Shown here one piece after another: positions 8,209 to 17,187 of a DNA stretch of 64,000 bases; the first letter of the stretch is position 1, and the number at the start of each line of letters is the position of its first letter. This DNA is from Bog-473 sp963707835. Its GTDB lineage: Bacteria; Actinomycetota; Acidimicrobiia; Acidimicrobiales; RAAP-2. Made by a program: the position numbers and the translations under genes. Location of the stretch: assembly GCA_963707835.1 (NCBI GenBank), contig CAVPRI010000001.1, positions 1,488,001 to 1,552,000 of the forward strand. The letters run 5' to 3'. The notes below the pieces were generated by a model. The model made no database searches. It was not told the DNA's origin and worked only from the letters and a program-made list of their open reading frames with translations.

Positions 8209-9453
8209 TCAGAAGGAGCTGTTCGTGGAAGTCCCTGGTAGGTACTTCCCGCAGATCGGCTCCTTGTCCTGAAGGACAAAGCCGCTCTTCTCTGCCTTCT
8301 CGAGCCAGACGCATGTCTCCGAGGGCACGTGGCCGAAGATGGTCTTGAAGTTGATGGTGTACGGAATGAGTCCGTTGGCGTTCCAGTTGGTGATGTTGCG
8401 CAACGCCTTTATGGTGCTGGCGTGCGTCGGGTTGGAACCGGCGCCCTCGAGCCCCTTGATCATGAGCTCGGTGTTGATCCACACCTCGTCCTGAGAGAAC
8501 GACGGGAAATTGCTCTTGGACCACCCCGCGTACTTCATGAGCGCTGACTGCATCTGCTCGGTCCCGGCATTGGGGATCGAGAAGGGATGGTAGACGGCTT
8601 GGAACGTGGCTCCCTGGACGCTCTGCCAAGCGGGCGACTTGGGCAGGGAGTCGCTGTAGCCGTCGGGGAGATAGATGTCCTTGGTTGGAACTCCGGCCTG
8701 CCGATAGGCGGTCACCAGCGCCACGTTGGAAGAGGCGTCGAGGTTCGACCACATCCAGTCGACGTTGTTCTGCTTGGCGACGAGTGCCGTGGGTCCGAAG
8801 TTGGCCGTCGAGCCGTAGGGAACAGAGTTGTCCTGCAACACCACCTTGGCCGAGGGATCAACCTTGGCTATGGAGTAGGACTCGAAGTTGTTGTCGTTGG
8901 CGGCCACGTTCAGGGTGTAGAGGGCGACCTTCTTCGCCCCATCCTGCTTCGCGAGCTCCCCGTAAAGGGTGTTGATGGGCGTGTTGGCCGCGTTGCTCCC
9001 GGTGTCTCCAGCGAACATGTTGAGGTAGGGCTGCGTGCCCCACTCCTTGCCGTCAGTGCTTGTGCCGGTGACCGGCATACCAGCCTGATTGGGGTATTTG
9101 GCCACCAGATCCATCAAGTAGGAATTCGACACAATCCCGATGTCGCCCTTTTGAATGGCCTCCTGGACCCCCGTGGCAGCCAGGGCTGGATTGGTCTGCG
9201 TGTCGATGACCGTCCCGACCAACTTGTGGCCGTTGATGCCGCCAGCTGCGTTCTGCGCGGCGATGGCGGATTGGAACACTCCGTTGGTTCCGGCGGTGTT
9301 CGATGCCGCTGCGCCTGTGACGTCGTTGATCAGGGCGATGGTCAGCGGCGCCGGTGTTGCTGAGGCGGCGGCGCTCAAGCCCCCGATCAGGAGCGCCGGT
9401 AGGCCGACGACGACGGTCAGTCCCGCGGTCACGAGCTTTCGTGCAGGTCGCAT
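8209..9453 (-). CDS. ABC transporter substrate-binding protein (LivK/Peripla_BP_6 type)
   Basis: This 414-residue exported binding protein starts with a signal peptide (RPARKLVTAGLTVVVGLPAL..., cleavage near ASA-TP). The mature part has the branched-chain amino-acid/amide receptor pattern: LTIALINDVTGAA, NAAGGINGHKL, then a two-lobed fold with Y/W-rich binding loops and two late cysteines (ETCVWLE and EPICGKY). It would capture a small organic solute outside the membrane for an ABC importer. No permease or ATPase gene is next to it, so its partners are elsewhere. ATG 9453 is chosen because AAGGGA lies five bases upstream; TTG 9465 is an alternative. In this catabolic setting it probably binds an aromatic or short-acid substrate. 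Confidence 0.85.
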   Translation of the reverse strand: MRPARKLVTAGLTVVVGLPALLIGGLSAAASATPAPLTIALINDVTGAAASNTAGTNGVFQSAIAAQNAAGGINGHKLVGTVIDTQTNPALAATGVQEAIQKGDIGIVSNSYLMDLVAKYPNQAGMPVTGTSTDGKEWGTQPYLNMFAGDTGSNAANTPINTLYGELAKQDGAKKVALYTLNVAANDNNFESYSIAKVDPSAKVVLQDNSVPYGSTANFGPTALVAKQNNVDWMWSNLDASSNVALVTAYRQAGVPTKDIYLPDGYSDSLPKSPAWQSVQGATFQAVYHPFSIPNAGTEQMQSALMKYAGWSKSNFPSFSQDEVWINTELMIKGLEGAGSNPTHASTIKALRNITNWNANGLIPYTINFKTIFGHVPSETCVWLEKAEKSGFVLQDKEPICGKYLPGTSTNSSF

Positions 9454-9528
9454 GTTTCCCTTCAATCTCCTTCCAAATCGAACCGGACGTCCCGGTCCGA
9501 ACTCAAGCGGCCCCCCGAATTCGGGGTA

Positions 9529-9546
9529 ACCTAGCAGCTGCTAGGT
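9529..9546. promoter_or_regulatory. Perfect 18-nt palindrome, candidate operator A
   Basis: ACCTAGCAGCTGCTAGGT is a perfect palindrome in the 327-base gap between the binding-protein gene (start 9453, minus) and the SDR gene (start 9781, plus). It matches three other sites in the window (15009, 16524, 18885) under the pattern C[AC]TAG[CT]A-n4-CTA. A TetR-family or similar dimer is the likely reader; the TetR gene at 13214 is a candidate. Nothing else was recognised in the gap. Confidence 0.55.
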
Positions 9547-9780
9547 AAGTGGAGCTATTCGCCCTTGCGGTCGTGACGGCGGCAGTTCCGAACGGATTGA
9601 CGCAGACCTTGATGGATTCGTCGAGGACCGCGTCTCGAGGCTCGCGCGTGCAGAGGGGAGTGACGGGAGTCGCGCAGAGACGGATGATTGGGGTGATCCG
9701 CACAAGGTGTCGGGGACCGAGTTGACGCCTGAGGCGCTCTCCGATACAAAGCGCGGGTCAGGGCAAACGAAGGGGTATCC

Positions 9781-10623
9781 ATGAGTAACGAGTTGGTGGG
9801 CAAGGTTGCGATTGTGACCGGCGGAGCATCGGGGATCGGAAGGGGATGTGTCGGGCGGTTCGTCGATGCAGGTGCCGAAGTGGTGATCGCCGACGTCAAT
9901 ACGACAGCCGGTGAAGAGCTGGCGTCCAAGCTCGGCGCCAACGCGGCGTTCAAGGAGACCGATGTGGCCGACGCAGAGTCCGTCGCCGCCGCAGTTGCCT
10001 TCGCAGTGGAGCGGTTCGGAGGTCTCCATTGCATGTTCAACAACGCGGGCATTTCCGGCAATCGCAACACCCATCTCCTGGATGAGGATTTCAGTGATTT
10101 CGAACGAGTGATGGCCATCAATGTGCTGGGTGTGGCCTACGGAACCCAGGCTGCGGCAAGGCACATGAAGGGTCACGGCGGCGGGTCGATCATCAACACG
10201 ACCTCCATCGGGGGTATGCAGCCCAGCCGTGGACCGTGGACCTACGCGATGTCCAAGACGAGCGTCAACATGCTCAGTCAGTCCGCCGCGATCGATCTCG
10301 GCGAATACGGCATCCGAGTCAACTGCATTGCTCCGGCCAACATCGAGTCTCCGATTCTCGGCAACATGATCGGGAGCGGAATGCCCGAGGACAAGAAGGA
10401 ACGGATGATGGAGGAAGTGCGGTCATTCCTGATTTCCCGTCAACCCATCCAGCGTCAAGGGACCACCGATGACATCGCCGAGGCGGCAATTTTCTTCGCA
10501 AGTGATCGTTCGACGTATATGACCGGCCAGATCATGTGTGTGGACGGGGGAATGCTGACCGGAAACCCGGAACCCGTCGGAGGCTTCCATGAGATCGTCG
10601 CTCGTCACCGCCAATCGTCATGA
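9781..10623 (+). CDS. Short-chain dehydrogenase/reductase
   Basis: This 280-residue classical SDR is intact. Motifs: VAIVTGGASGIGRG (cofactor binding, residues 9-22), an Asp after the second beta strand (VVIADVN, favouring NAD+), CMFNNAGISG near residue 85, NTTSIGG with the catalytic Ser, and YAMSK with the catalytic Tyr and Lys. The C-terminus ends with the typical TGQIMCVDGGMLTGN. It oxidises a secondary alcohol or reduces a ketone. AAGGGG precedes the ATG. It starts downstream of operator A and is followed by the amidohydrolase on the opposite strand. Confidence 0.88.
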   Translation: MSNELVGKVAIVTGGASGIGRGCVGRFVDAGAEVVIADVNTTAGEELASKLGANAAFKETDVADAESVAAAVAFAVERFGGLHCMFNNAGISGNRNTHLLDEDFSDFERVMAINVLGVAYGTQAAARHMKGHGGGSIINTTSIGGMQPSRGPWTYAMSKTSVNMLSQSAAIDLGEYGIRVNCIAPANIESPILGNMIGSGMPEDKKERMMEEVRSFLISRQPIQRQGTTDDIAEAAIFFASDRSTYMTGQIMCVDGGMLTGNPEPVGGFHEIVARHRQSS

Positions 10624-10718
10624 CGCTGTGGTGACCCGGGGCCGGATCGGTGCGCGGTGAGCCTGGAGATGTTCCCGGGAACGTGTCCCTAGGCAGCTCT
10701 ATGCGAAAGGGGCCGTGG

Positions 10719-11982
10719 CTATTTCGCAGTCGCGAGCGCCGGCATGATCGACGCCGACATGGACTCGCGAGGGAGCTCATCGGGAGCAACCGGCGTCGCC
10801 ACCTCCTCGACGGTTGGTCCGATCTCGTCAGCGATCGTCTGCAGGTAGTCGAGATCGAGCCCGTACACCCCTGCCCGCGCTGACGGAGGTCATCACCCGC
10901 ACTTCCTCTTCGGGCACGTCGGAGAAGAGGAGCCGTAGCGCCAGACGCGTGTGAGGAAAGGACCCCTCGGTGTGGGGGTAGTCGGCACCCCACATCAACC
11001 GGTCGACGCCGATCTGATGGCGCATGGCAATCTCCTCGGGCCGCACGGTTGACATGCCGATCCAGCAGTTCCGCTGAAAGTACTCGGTGGCGGAGCGTTC
11101 GAGGCCCTCGACCGCCTTGCCGAACACGACTTGGCCTTGGCCTGGAACCTTTCCGTAGGCAATCTCGGCATCGAGCTTGGTCAGTTCGGGTTGTACCCAT
11201 GCACATCCCGTCTCGGTGATCACGAATTTCAGGTCGGGGAAGCGCTGGAATACCCCGCCCAGCACGAGGTGCCCAATCACGCGGCCGACCCAGAACTGGA
11301 ACTCGTGGGCCCCGACCGCCGCTGCGGCCGTGGCGAATCCAGTGGTCTCCTCGGTCACGATGATGGCGTGGCGGTGCACCGGAAGCCCGAGGTCGCAACT
11401 GGCAGTCCAGAGCGGGTCGTAGCGCGGATCGTAGAGTGCGCCGGCGTCCCCCGGGATCAGAACGCCCGACAGTCCGGCTTCCTTGGCCCAGCGCATCTCG
11501 GCAATCGCCGCGTCGATGTCGTCGACGAAGACCTGGGCCAGCCCGGCACGGCGGCCGGGAAGCAGTGAGCAGAAGTCGGCAACCCACCGATTGTGGGCCT
11601 TGACACCCTCCCACCGGAGGCGGTACTCGTCGGCGCTGCGGGGAGCCAGGGCCGTCACGACACCGCTGGGATAGAACGGTGGCACGGTGTTGGGGAACAC
11701 CACCTCGGCAGCGATGCCCTCGACAGCCATGTGGCGCACCCGAGTCTCGTGGTCCCAGCTGTAGCGCGACACGAATGAGGCACGCCCCATCAGCACGTCT
11801 TCATCGTCTTGGTAGTGGGTCTTCTCGTCCAGGTCGGCCCACGGATCGTGGAAGCTTGCCGCCCACGCATCGAACTCGTCGTGCAACGCGGTCGGCAGGT
11901 AGGGCTTGTAGTCGAGCAGATCGGCCCCGGCGTGCGCATCGGTCGAGATCAGAACATAGGGACGTGCGACGGAATCGCCCAT
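10719..11982 (-). pseudogene. Amidohydrolase 2 family (ACMSD-like), C-terminal frameshift
   Basis: This gene is closely related to the intact one at 15113-16405. Starting at ATG 11982, the protein carries ISTDAHAGADL (metal-binding DxH), VHRHAIIV (metal His), FVITETGCAW and WGADYPHTEG (metal Asp). Near 10880 the frame shifts by +1. The continuing frame reads AGVYGLDLDYLQTIADEIG and then VEEVATPVAPDELP to a TAG at 10719-10721, matching the tail of the homologue. Restoring one CG at AGCGCGGGCAGG joins the parts into about 420 residues. The likely reaction is metal-dependent hydrolysis or decarboxylation of an organic acid; the substrate is unknown. Confidence 0.82.
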
Positions 11983-12177
11983 TGGTCTTCGCTTCCTCTG
12001 ATAGCCGTACCGACCGTTGGTTCACCCGATACGGACCTGGTTGGTGCCTTGAATGCTACAAGCTGACGACCCCGGCAGGATCGGACTCACTCCCGGATCC
12101 GGCCAGGGTGGATCCCTACCCGGAGCACAAGAAGCCCTGAACGGGAATCGCCATGAGCTCCTAGGATGGGGGCAGGC

Positions 12178-12990
12178 TTACGACTGCGTAGGAATCCGTA
12201 GTTTGCCTTCCCACGATGGCGGGAGGACGCTGACCATCCCGCCATCAGCGAGGACGTCACTCCCGGTCAGAAGCGACGCCGCATCGGAAATGACGAAGCT
12301 GATCACGTTGGCGATCTCTTCGGGCGTGCCACGTCGACCCAGCGGACTGTTCCTGATGAGTTCCGCCATAATCGGTTGCTTCTCTTCGAGAGCTCGGTTC
12401 ATGGGCGTGTCGTTGATGCCCGGCGAGACCGACATGATGCGAGCACCCCGAGATCCCCAAGGCGCGGCAAGGCGTCGAACCAGGCGGTGGACTCCTCGCT
12501 TCGACACTTGGTACGCCAGGCCGTTGTCGTCGATATCGAAGAAAGCGCTCACGGTGTCAAGAAAGCCAGGCGCTAAAGGATCCTCGAGGACGGCGAACAG
12601 ATCCGGCGACTCGGGGACCATGTAACCCGATTGCGACGCGACGCCGACGCCCACCGAGCCGGGCCGCAGCAGTGGCTCGGCGGCGCGGAAGACCCGGGCC
12701 ATTCCAATGAGATTCACCTCGAGGGTCTGGTGTCCGGTAATCGTGCCTCCAGAAACGCCGGCTGTGTTCACGACCACCCCGAGGTCGTCGACCTGAGCGA
12801 AGAGTTCATCGATGTCCTCTTGCTTGGTGACGTCGCACTGAAGAGACTGCACATCACCTCCGAGTTCGGCCGCGAGTTGCTCGATGCCGGCAGGGTTCCG
12901 ATCGGCGATGAGCAGTTGGCCCAATGGGGCGAGCTGTCTGGCAACGGCGGTACCCATTCCAGAGGCAGCTCCGACTACGACGTTGGTCAT
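12178..12990 (-). CDS. Short-chain dehydrogenase/reductase
   Basis: This 270-residue SDR has VVVGAASGMGTAVA at the very N-terminus, an Asp-containing LIADRN after the second strand, VVNTAGVSG in place of the usual NNAG, and the catalytic YQVSK near residue 165. An insert of about 25 residues (PESPDLFAVLEDPLAPGFLD) lies before the catalytic Tyr and may shape a larger substrate pocket. The C-terminus has the usual GSDVLADGGM. AGGAG six bases upstream fixes the ATG. The gene is divergent from the TetR regulator at 13214, which may control it. Confidence 0.85.
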   Translation of the reverse strand: MTNVVVGAASGMGTAVARQLAPLGQLLIADRNPAGIEQLAAELGGDVQSLQCDVTKQEDIDELFAQVDDLGVVVNTAGVSGGTITGHQTLEVNLIGMARVFRAAEPLLRPGSVGVGVASQSGYMVPESPDLFAVLEDPLAPGFLDTVSAFFDIDDNGLAYQVSKRGVHRLVRRLAAPWGSRGARIMSVSPGINDTPMNRALEEKQPIMAELIRNSPLGRRGTPEEIANVISFVISDAASLLTGSDVLADGGMVSVLPPSWEGKLRIPTQS

Positions 12991-13213
12991 GCATGGCTCC
13001 TATTGTGGGGATGTCCGGCCCCATGTGGCCGGGGTGATGGGCAGAGACGACGTCGTGCGCCGCCGAAATCCGAACGGTGACGGTAGCACCATGGTCGAGC
13101 TACAGGTGCGGGTGCCCAAGGAAACGGACCGCAACGACATGAGCAAACCGGAGCCGCCGGTGCGGCATGATTGTGCGCGCCCATTTGGGGTCGATGGGCT
13201 GGAGAAAGGCTAG

Positions 13214-13963
13214 GTGATGTCGTCACGACAGCGAAACACTGAGGAGACCCGACGGCGGGTGCTCGACGCCGTTGTTGCAACTGTCATGGACGTCGGGTAC
13301 TACACCGCGAGCTCGAACGAGATTGCTCGCCGCGCCGGAGTCACATGGGGGACCATCCAGTACTTGTTTGGGTCCCGTGAGCAGCTCATGCTCGATGTCG
13401 TCAACGACATCGGTGAGCAGCTCGAGCACCGGTTCGCCGACAGTGAGGTTGACGGCGACTCGATCGAGGAGCGCCTCGCCACCGTTCTGAGCATCCTCTC
13501 GACGCATTACGAGCAAAGTGGCTATCTGGTGCAAGTGCAGATACTCCTGGACCTGTCGGCCAATCCGAAGATGTCGTCGCGTGCCCGCCATGCGATCCGC
13601 CGGGATAGCGGCAGAGAGTTCGACGTGCTGGCGCAGCCCCTGATGGACAAGGCGCTCGGCCCGGTGGCTGCCGAGCATGATCTGGTCATGTACGCGTTTA
13701 TGACGATGCGGGGCTACCTGGTGTCCTGTCTTGTCAACCGACTGGTCGGGAAGTTGCCCGACGACAGCGTGTTGCGACTGATCGGACATGACACGGACGA
13801 GGGAGACGTGCGGAAGCTTCTAATTCAAGGTGTGGCCGACACGATCCGGAAGGAGGCACGACGCCGCGGATACACCGTCAGAGACGAAACCAGGTCACGG
13901 GCAAACGGGACGACGAGCCGGGCGAAGAAGAAGGGCCCAGGGGCCGGCCGGCGCGAGTCGTAG
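13214..13963 (+). CDS. TetR-family transcriptional regulator
   Basis: This is a 249-residue regulator, starting at GTG 13214 or ATG 13217, with GGAGAAAGG just upstream. The first 65 residues contain the TetR helix-turn-helix, TASSNEIARRAGVTWGTIQY, followed by LFGSREQLM. The rest is an all-helical ligand-binding domain, and the last 35 residues are a basic tail rich in Arg and Lys. It is divergent from an SDR gene. It is the only TetR gene in the window and lies centrally among the four near-palindromes at 9529, 15009, 16524 and 18885, so it is the best local candidate for their reader. That link is inference. Confidence 0.85.
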   Translation: MMSSRQRNTEETRRRVLDAVVATVMDVGYYTASSNEIARRAGVTWGTIQYLFGSREQLMLDVVNDIGEQLEHRFADSEVDGDSIEERLATVLSILSTHYEQSGYLVQVQILLDLSANPKMSSRARHAIRRDSGREFDVLAQPLMDKALGPVAAEHDLVMYAFMTMRGYLVSCLVNRLVGKLPDDSVLRLIGHDTDEGDVRKLLIQGVADTIRKEARRRGYTVRDETRSRANGTTSRAKKKGPGAGRRES

Positions 13964-14042
13964 CCGGCGCGAGTCCTCTCGGTGGCTGCATTCCGGCGCT
14001 CGCCGTTCCCGCCAGCAGTCCTCGTAAGTCCAACGCCCGAGC

Positions 14043-14897
14043 TCACGTGGCTGGGCTGTACTTGAAAGCCCTCTCTTCCTTTGCGATGTTCTCGAGTGGG
14101 CTGCAGAACTTGCGAAGTGTCCGCGGCGGTCCGTCGAGCGCGACGTTCATCCGTCCGTGCTGAACGGCGAGATTGTCCCAAATGACGAGATCGCCGTTTC
14201 TCCACTCGTGGGAGTACATGTTCTCCGTCTTGTAGAGATGGTCGAACAACTTCTCCAGGAGTTCCTTGCTCTCGTCCGGTGAGACGCCGACGATCTCGTG
14301 AGTGACTTGCTCGCTCACGTAGAGCATGGTCTTGCCAGTCCGTGGATGGACGTGCCCGATCGGGGTGATCGTCGATTTCGGGTGTTCGGGAACCGAAACG
14401 ACCAGGTCGTCGCCGTCCCCTTCTCTCCTCAGCTGACCGGCAGTGTGGACGGCGCTCAAGCCCTCAACGCGGGCCCGCAGTTCCTTCGGGAGCGTCTGCC
14501 ACGCATAGGTCGTGCTGACGTACGAGGTTGGCGAGACAGGCGACCCGACGTCCTCACCGTACAGCGAGAGGACCAACAGCGGTTCCTCCGCCCACATGGT
14601 ATCGGTGTGGAATTGAAGGCGACCGAACGGAGCGGCGGCACCGTCCTTCCGGTTGGAGATGTAGGAATCCCGGGCGTCATCCGTATCACCGCCCTGGCCC
14701 GGTGCCAAACCGATCATTGTCTCGGACAGGAACGCCTGGAAGTTCGTGTCGATGTCGAGGTCGCGGAAGACCAGCACAGCCCGCTCATCGAAGGTCTGGC
14801 GTAGCTGCCTGAGATCTTCGTCGTGGAGGTTCGCTGGGTCGAGGCCCTTCACCTCCGCACCTAGCGGCAGTGCCAGCTCTGTTATCTCCAAGGCCAT
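14043..14897 (-). CDS. TauD/TfdA-family alpha-ketoglutarate dioxygenase
   Basis: This 284-residue Fe(II)/2-oxoglutarate oxygenase has the iron ligands FHTDTMW (His and Asp) near residue 96 and the distal His in WDNLAVQHGR near residue 248. RTLRK supplies the Arg that holds 2-oxoglutarate. The enzyme couples decarboxylation of 2-oxoglutarate to hydroxylation of a substrate, often leading to loss of an ether- or sulfonate-linked group. It is closely similar to the second copy at 17982. GGAAGGAG precedes the ATG, and candidate operator B lies about 110 bases upstream. Family is certain; the substrate is not. Confidence 0.9.
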   Translation of the reverse strand: MALEITELALPLGAEVKGLDPANLHDEDLRQLRQTFDERAVLVFRDLDIDTNFQAFLSETMIGLAPGQGGDTDDARDSYISNRKDGAAAPFGRLQFHTDTMWAEEPLLVLSLYGEDVGSPVSPTSYVSTTYAWQTLPKELRARVEGLSAVHTAGQLRREGDGDDLVVSVPEHPKSTITPIGHVHPRTGKTMLYVSEQVTHEIVGVSPDESKELLEKLFDHLYKTENMYSHEWRNGDLVIWDNLAVQHGRMNVALDGPPRTLRKFCSPLENIAKEERAFKYSPAT

Positions 14898-15008
14898 TGC
14901 CGGGCTCCTTCCTCAAACGTGAACCAGCGGATCATGCCGGCGCAGCTCTCGCTGCCACCGGGAGTTCTGACGATCGAACTAAGCCCACTTCTGGCGGTTG
15001 CCTTCAAG

Positions 15009-15025
15009 CATAGCACTCACTAGGT
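15009..15025. promoter_or_regulatory. Candidate operator B
   Basis: CATAGCACTCACTAGGT matches operator A in the TAGCA and CTAGGT halves. It lies in the 215-base gap upstream of the TauD gene that starts at 14897 on the minus strand, a reasonable position for transcriptional control of that gene. Confidence 0.45.
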
Positions 15026-15112
15026 TGCGTGTGCATGGGGCAGGGCTTGTGATGAAGTCGCAGGTCATGCGGCTCTGCCCGGGGCTTTCCGATGGCGGAT
15101 GCGCTCGAGGCG

Positions 15113-16405
15113 TCAGGCGCTCATCGCCTGGCGAGCCATGATCGCGTTCGAGACAGTGTGGCCCAGGCTGCTGGCGGGAAGCTCCTCTGGTCGTACGGGT
15201 TCGGCGATCTCTGCAACCGTCGGGCCGATCCGATCTGCGAGTGGCTGAAGCGCGTCAAGGTCGAAGCCGTAGACACTCGCCGCGTTGGCGCCCAATATCT
15301 TGCCGGCTTCCTCTGGAGGGAGCCCGGAGAACAACAGGCGCACAGCGAGATTCGTGTACGGATAGCTACCTTCGTGATGCGGGTAGTCGTTTCCCCACAT
15401 GATCTGGTCGACACCGATGTCGTGACGCACATCGACGTCGGACTGCATCATGAGAGAAGCACCAATGTGGCAATTGCGACGGAAGTACTCAGAGGGTGTC
15501 TTGTTCAATCCCTCGACCGAGCGATGGTAGAGCGGGTACGCCGTCGTCCCCTTCATCTTGCCCATGCGGACCTCGGCATCGAGTTTCCGCAGCTCGGCGG
15601 CGATCCACGCGCAGCCCGTTTCGGCGAAGACGAACTGCAAATCAGGGAACCGCTCAAAAACGCCAGCCAGCATGAGGTGCCCCAGGCCCCGTTGGAAGAA
15701 CAGGTGGGTTTCGCGTGCCCCAACGGCGATAACGGCGGGACCCGAGTCCTCGGTCTCCGGGGGGCCAACCGCTATCGAGTGGCGGTGCACCGGGATGCCC
15801 AGATCCTCGCAGGCGGCCCAGAAGGGGTCGAGCCGGTGCTCGTAGAGGTTCACCAGGTGGCTCATGTGGTCCCCGGGGATCATCACTCCTGCGAGGCCCG
15901 CTTCCTTGGCCCAACGCGCGTCTGCAACCGCATCGTCAATGTCATTGAGAAACACCTGGGCCAATCCGGCCCGGCGCCCGGGTGCTTGAGAACAGAAGTC
16001 GACCAGCCAACGATTGTGGGCCTGCACCCCTGCCCGCCGGTAGCGGTATTCCTCGGCTGTCGTCGGTGCCGGTGCGGTCACCGGACCGGAGGGATAGAAG
16101 GGAGGCACGGTGTTGGGGAAGAGAACCTCGGCGCAGATGCCTTCGGCATCGAGGTGCTCGAGCCGCTTGTCGCTGTCCCAGTTGTAGACGGACGAGGCGG
16201 ACGCGACTCCGAGACGGATGTTCGGGTCGTCCGTGTCCGCTAGCTCCTTGTCGTACTCGGCCCACGGTTCAGTGAAGCCATCGGCCCATGCATCGAACTC
16301 ATCGTGGAGTTCCCGCTCGAGGTAGGGCTTGTAGTCCCAGAGGTCGGCACCGGCATGCCCGTCGGAGGAGATCAGGACATAGTGATGTGTTTCCGAGTCA
16401 GTCAT
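15113..16405 (-). CDS. Amidohydrolase 2 family (ACMSD-like), intact
   Basis: This 430-residue protein is the intact reference for the family in this window. Metal-binding motifs are ISSDGHAGADL near residue 12, VHRHSIAV near 205, FAETGCAWI near 265 and WGNDYPHHEG near 345. The TIM-barrel amidohydrolases of this branch hydrolyse or decarboxylate carboxylated substrates with one zinc ion. AAAGGAAG precedes ATG 16405. It is about 60 percent similar by eye to the copy at 10719-11982. The divergent neighbour is a cupin, and candidate operator C lies between them. The reaction is inferred; the substrate is unknown. Confidence 0.88.
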   Translation of the reverse strand: MTDSETHHYVLISSDGHAGADLWDYKPYLERELHDEFDAWADGFTEPWAEYDKELADTDDPNIRLGVASASSVYNWDSDKRLEHLDAEGICAEVLFPNTVPPFYPSGPVTAPAPTTAEEYRYRRAGVQAHNRWLVDFCSQAPGRRAGLAQVFLNDIDDAVADARWAKEAGLAGVMIPGDHMSHLVNLYEHRLDPFWAACEDLGIPVHRHSIAVGPPETEDSGPAVIAVGARETHLFFQRGLGHLMLAGVFERFPDLQFVFAETGCAWIAAELRKLDAEVRMGKMKGTTAYPLYHRSVEGLNKTPSEYFRRNCHIGASLMMQSDVDVRHDIGVDQIMWGNDYPHHEGSYPYTNLAVRLLFSGLPPEEAGKILGANAASVYGFDLDALQPLADRIGPTVAEIAEPVRPEELPASSLGHTVSNAIMARQAMSA

Positions 16406-16523
16406 ATCAACTTCCTTTCGCTGCTGGAAGTCCGGAGTGAACCGGATTCGGCACGGCTCCGAGCTCGGGATACTCGAGTTCTCTTGTTCTTAGATGGCCC
16501 ACAGTCAGGCTTGACACCAGTTG

Positions 16524-16540
16524 CATAGTAGTTCCTATGA
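16524..16540. promoter_or_regulatory. Candidate operator C
   Basis: CATAGTAGTTCCTATGA contains CATAG and CTATG as inverted halves six bases apart, and aligns with operators A, B and D. It lies in the roughly 300-base gap between the amidohydrolase (start 16405, minus) and the cupin gene (plus). No other feature was recognised in that gap. Confidence 0.45.
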
Positions 16541-16697
16541 CGATCAACGGACACGGAAGAGGTCTGAACCTACGTTTTCCCATGCCGTGGCGGCTGCATG
16601 GTCATGCGTGCCCTGGGCGCCTGCCCGCAAGCTGGTGGGACAACGGGAGTCGGGTGCAGAGAGCTGGAGCTGACCTGGTCGGTTCGATGGGTTCGGG

Positions 16698-17174
16698 GTG
16701 CGGGTCATGAGCGGTAGGAACGGACGTTTGTTGATTCTCGGCCAGGACGACCTCGGTCGGTCGTGCATTGTCGAGGAGCGTGACATAGAGATGACGCCGA
16801 TTCCTCAGGTGGCGGGCACGTCATTCATGTCACTGTTCACCACGACCGAATCCCCACCGCCCGCGTGCCCACCGGGACTCGGGACCAAGAGTCCGGGCAC
16901 ACTCGCGCCAGGGCTGCTGCACTGGTACATCGTCGACCACGAACCCATGGATGTCGCCGATCTTCACGGGCCGGGAGCCGAGCTGCACTATCGCGACGCA
17001 CTCGAGTTCGTGTTGATCATGAGCGGGGGTGGCGACATGCTGCTCGACGACGGTGTCCACCCCGTCAAAGACGGCGACTGCATCGTCATGCCCGGCAGTA
17101 GTCACGGCCTGCTCACCGGGCCCGAGGGTTGCCGCCTGGTGGCATTCGCGGTCGGTACTCCCTCGCCCGCTTGA
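16698..17174 (+). CDS. Cupin-domain protein
   Basis: This is a small beta-barrel protein of 158 residues from GTG 16698, or 155 from ATG 16707. The cupin core spans residues 75-150: LHYRDALEFVLIMSGGGDML (H, E) then D-G-D-C-I-V-M-P-G-S-S-H-G-L (H). The conserved His/Glu/His positions can hold one metal ion. Single-domain cupins of this kind act as isomerases, dioxygenase-like enzymes or small-molecule sensors. It is transcribed away from the amidohydrolase and ends 13 bases before the convergent SDR gene. Function within the pathway is unknown. Confidence 0.8.
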   Translation: MRVMSGRNGRLLILGQDDLGRSCIVEERDIEMTPIPQVAGTSFMSLFTTTESPPPACPPGLGTKSPGTLAPGLLHWYIVDHEPMDVADLHGPGAELHYRDALEFVLIMSGGGDMLLDDGVHPVKDGDCIVMPGSSHGLLTGPEGCRLVAFAVGTPSPA

Positions 17175-17187
17175 GTGGCCAAGCAGT

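Noticed and set aside
13202..13213. GCTAGGT before the TetR gene as another operator copy
   Set aside because: Only one half matches the shared motif and it falls within the ribosome-binding region.
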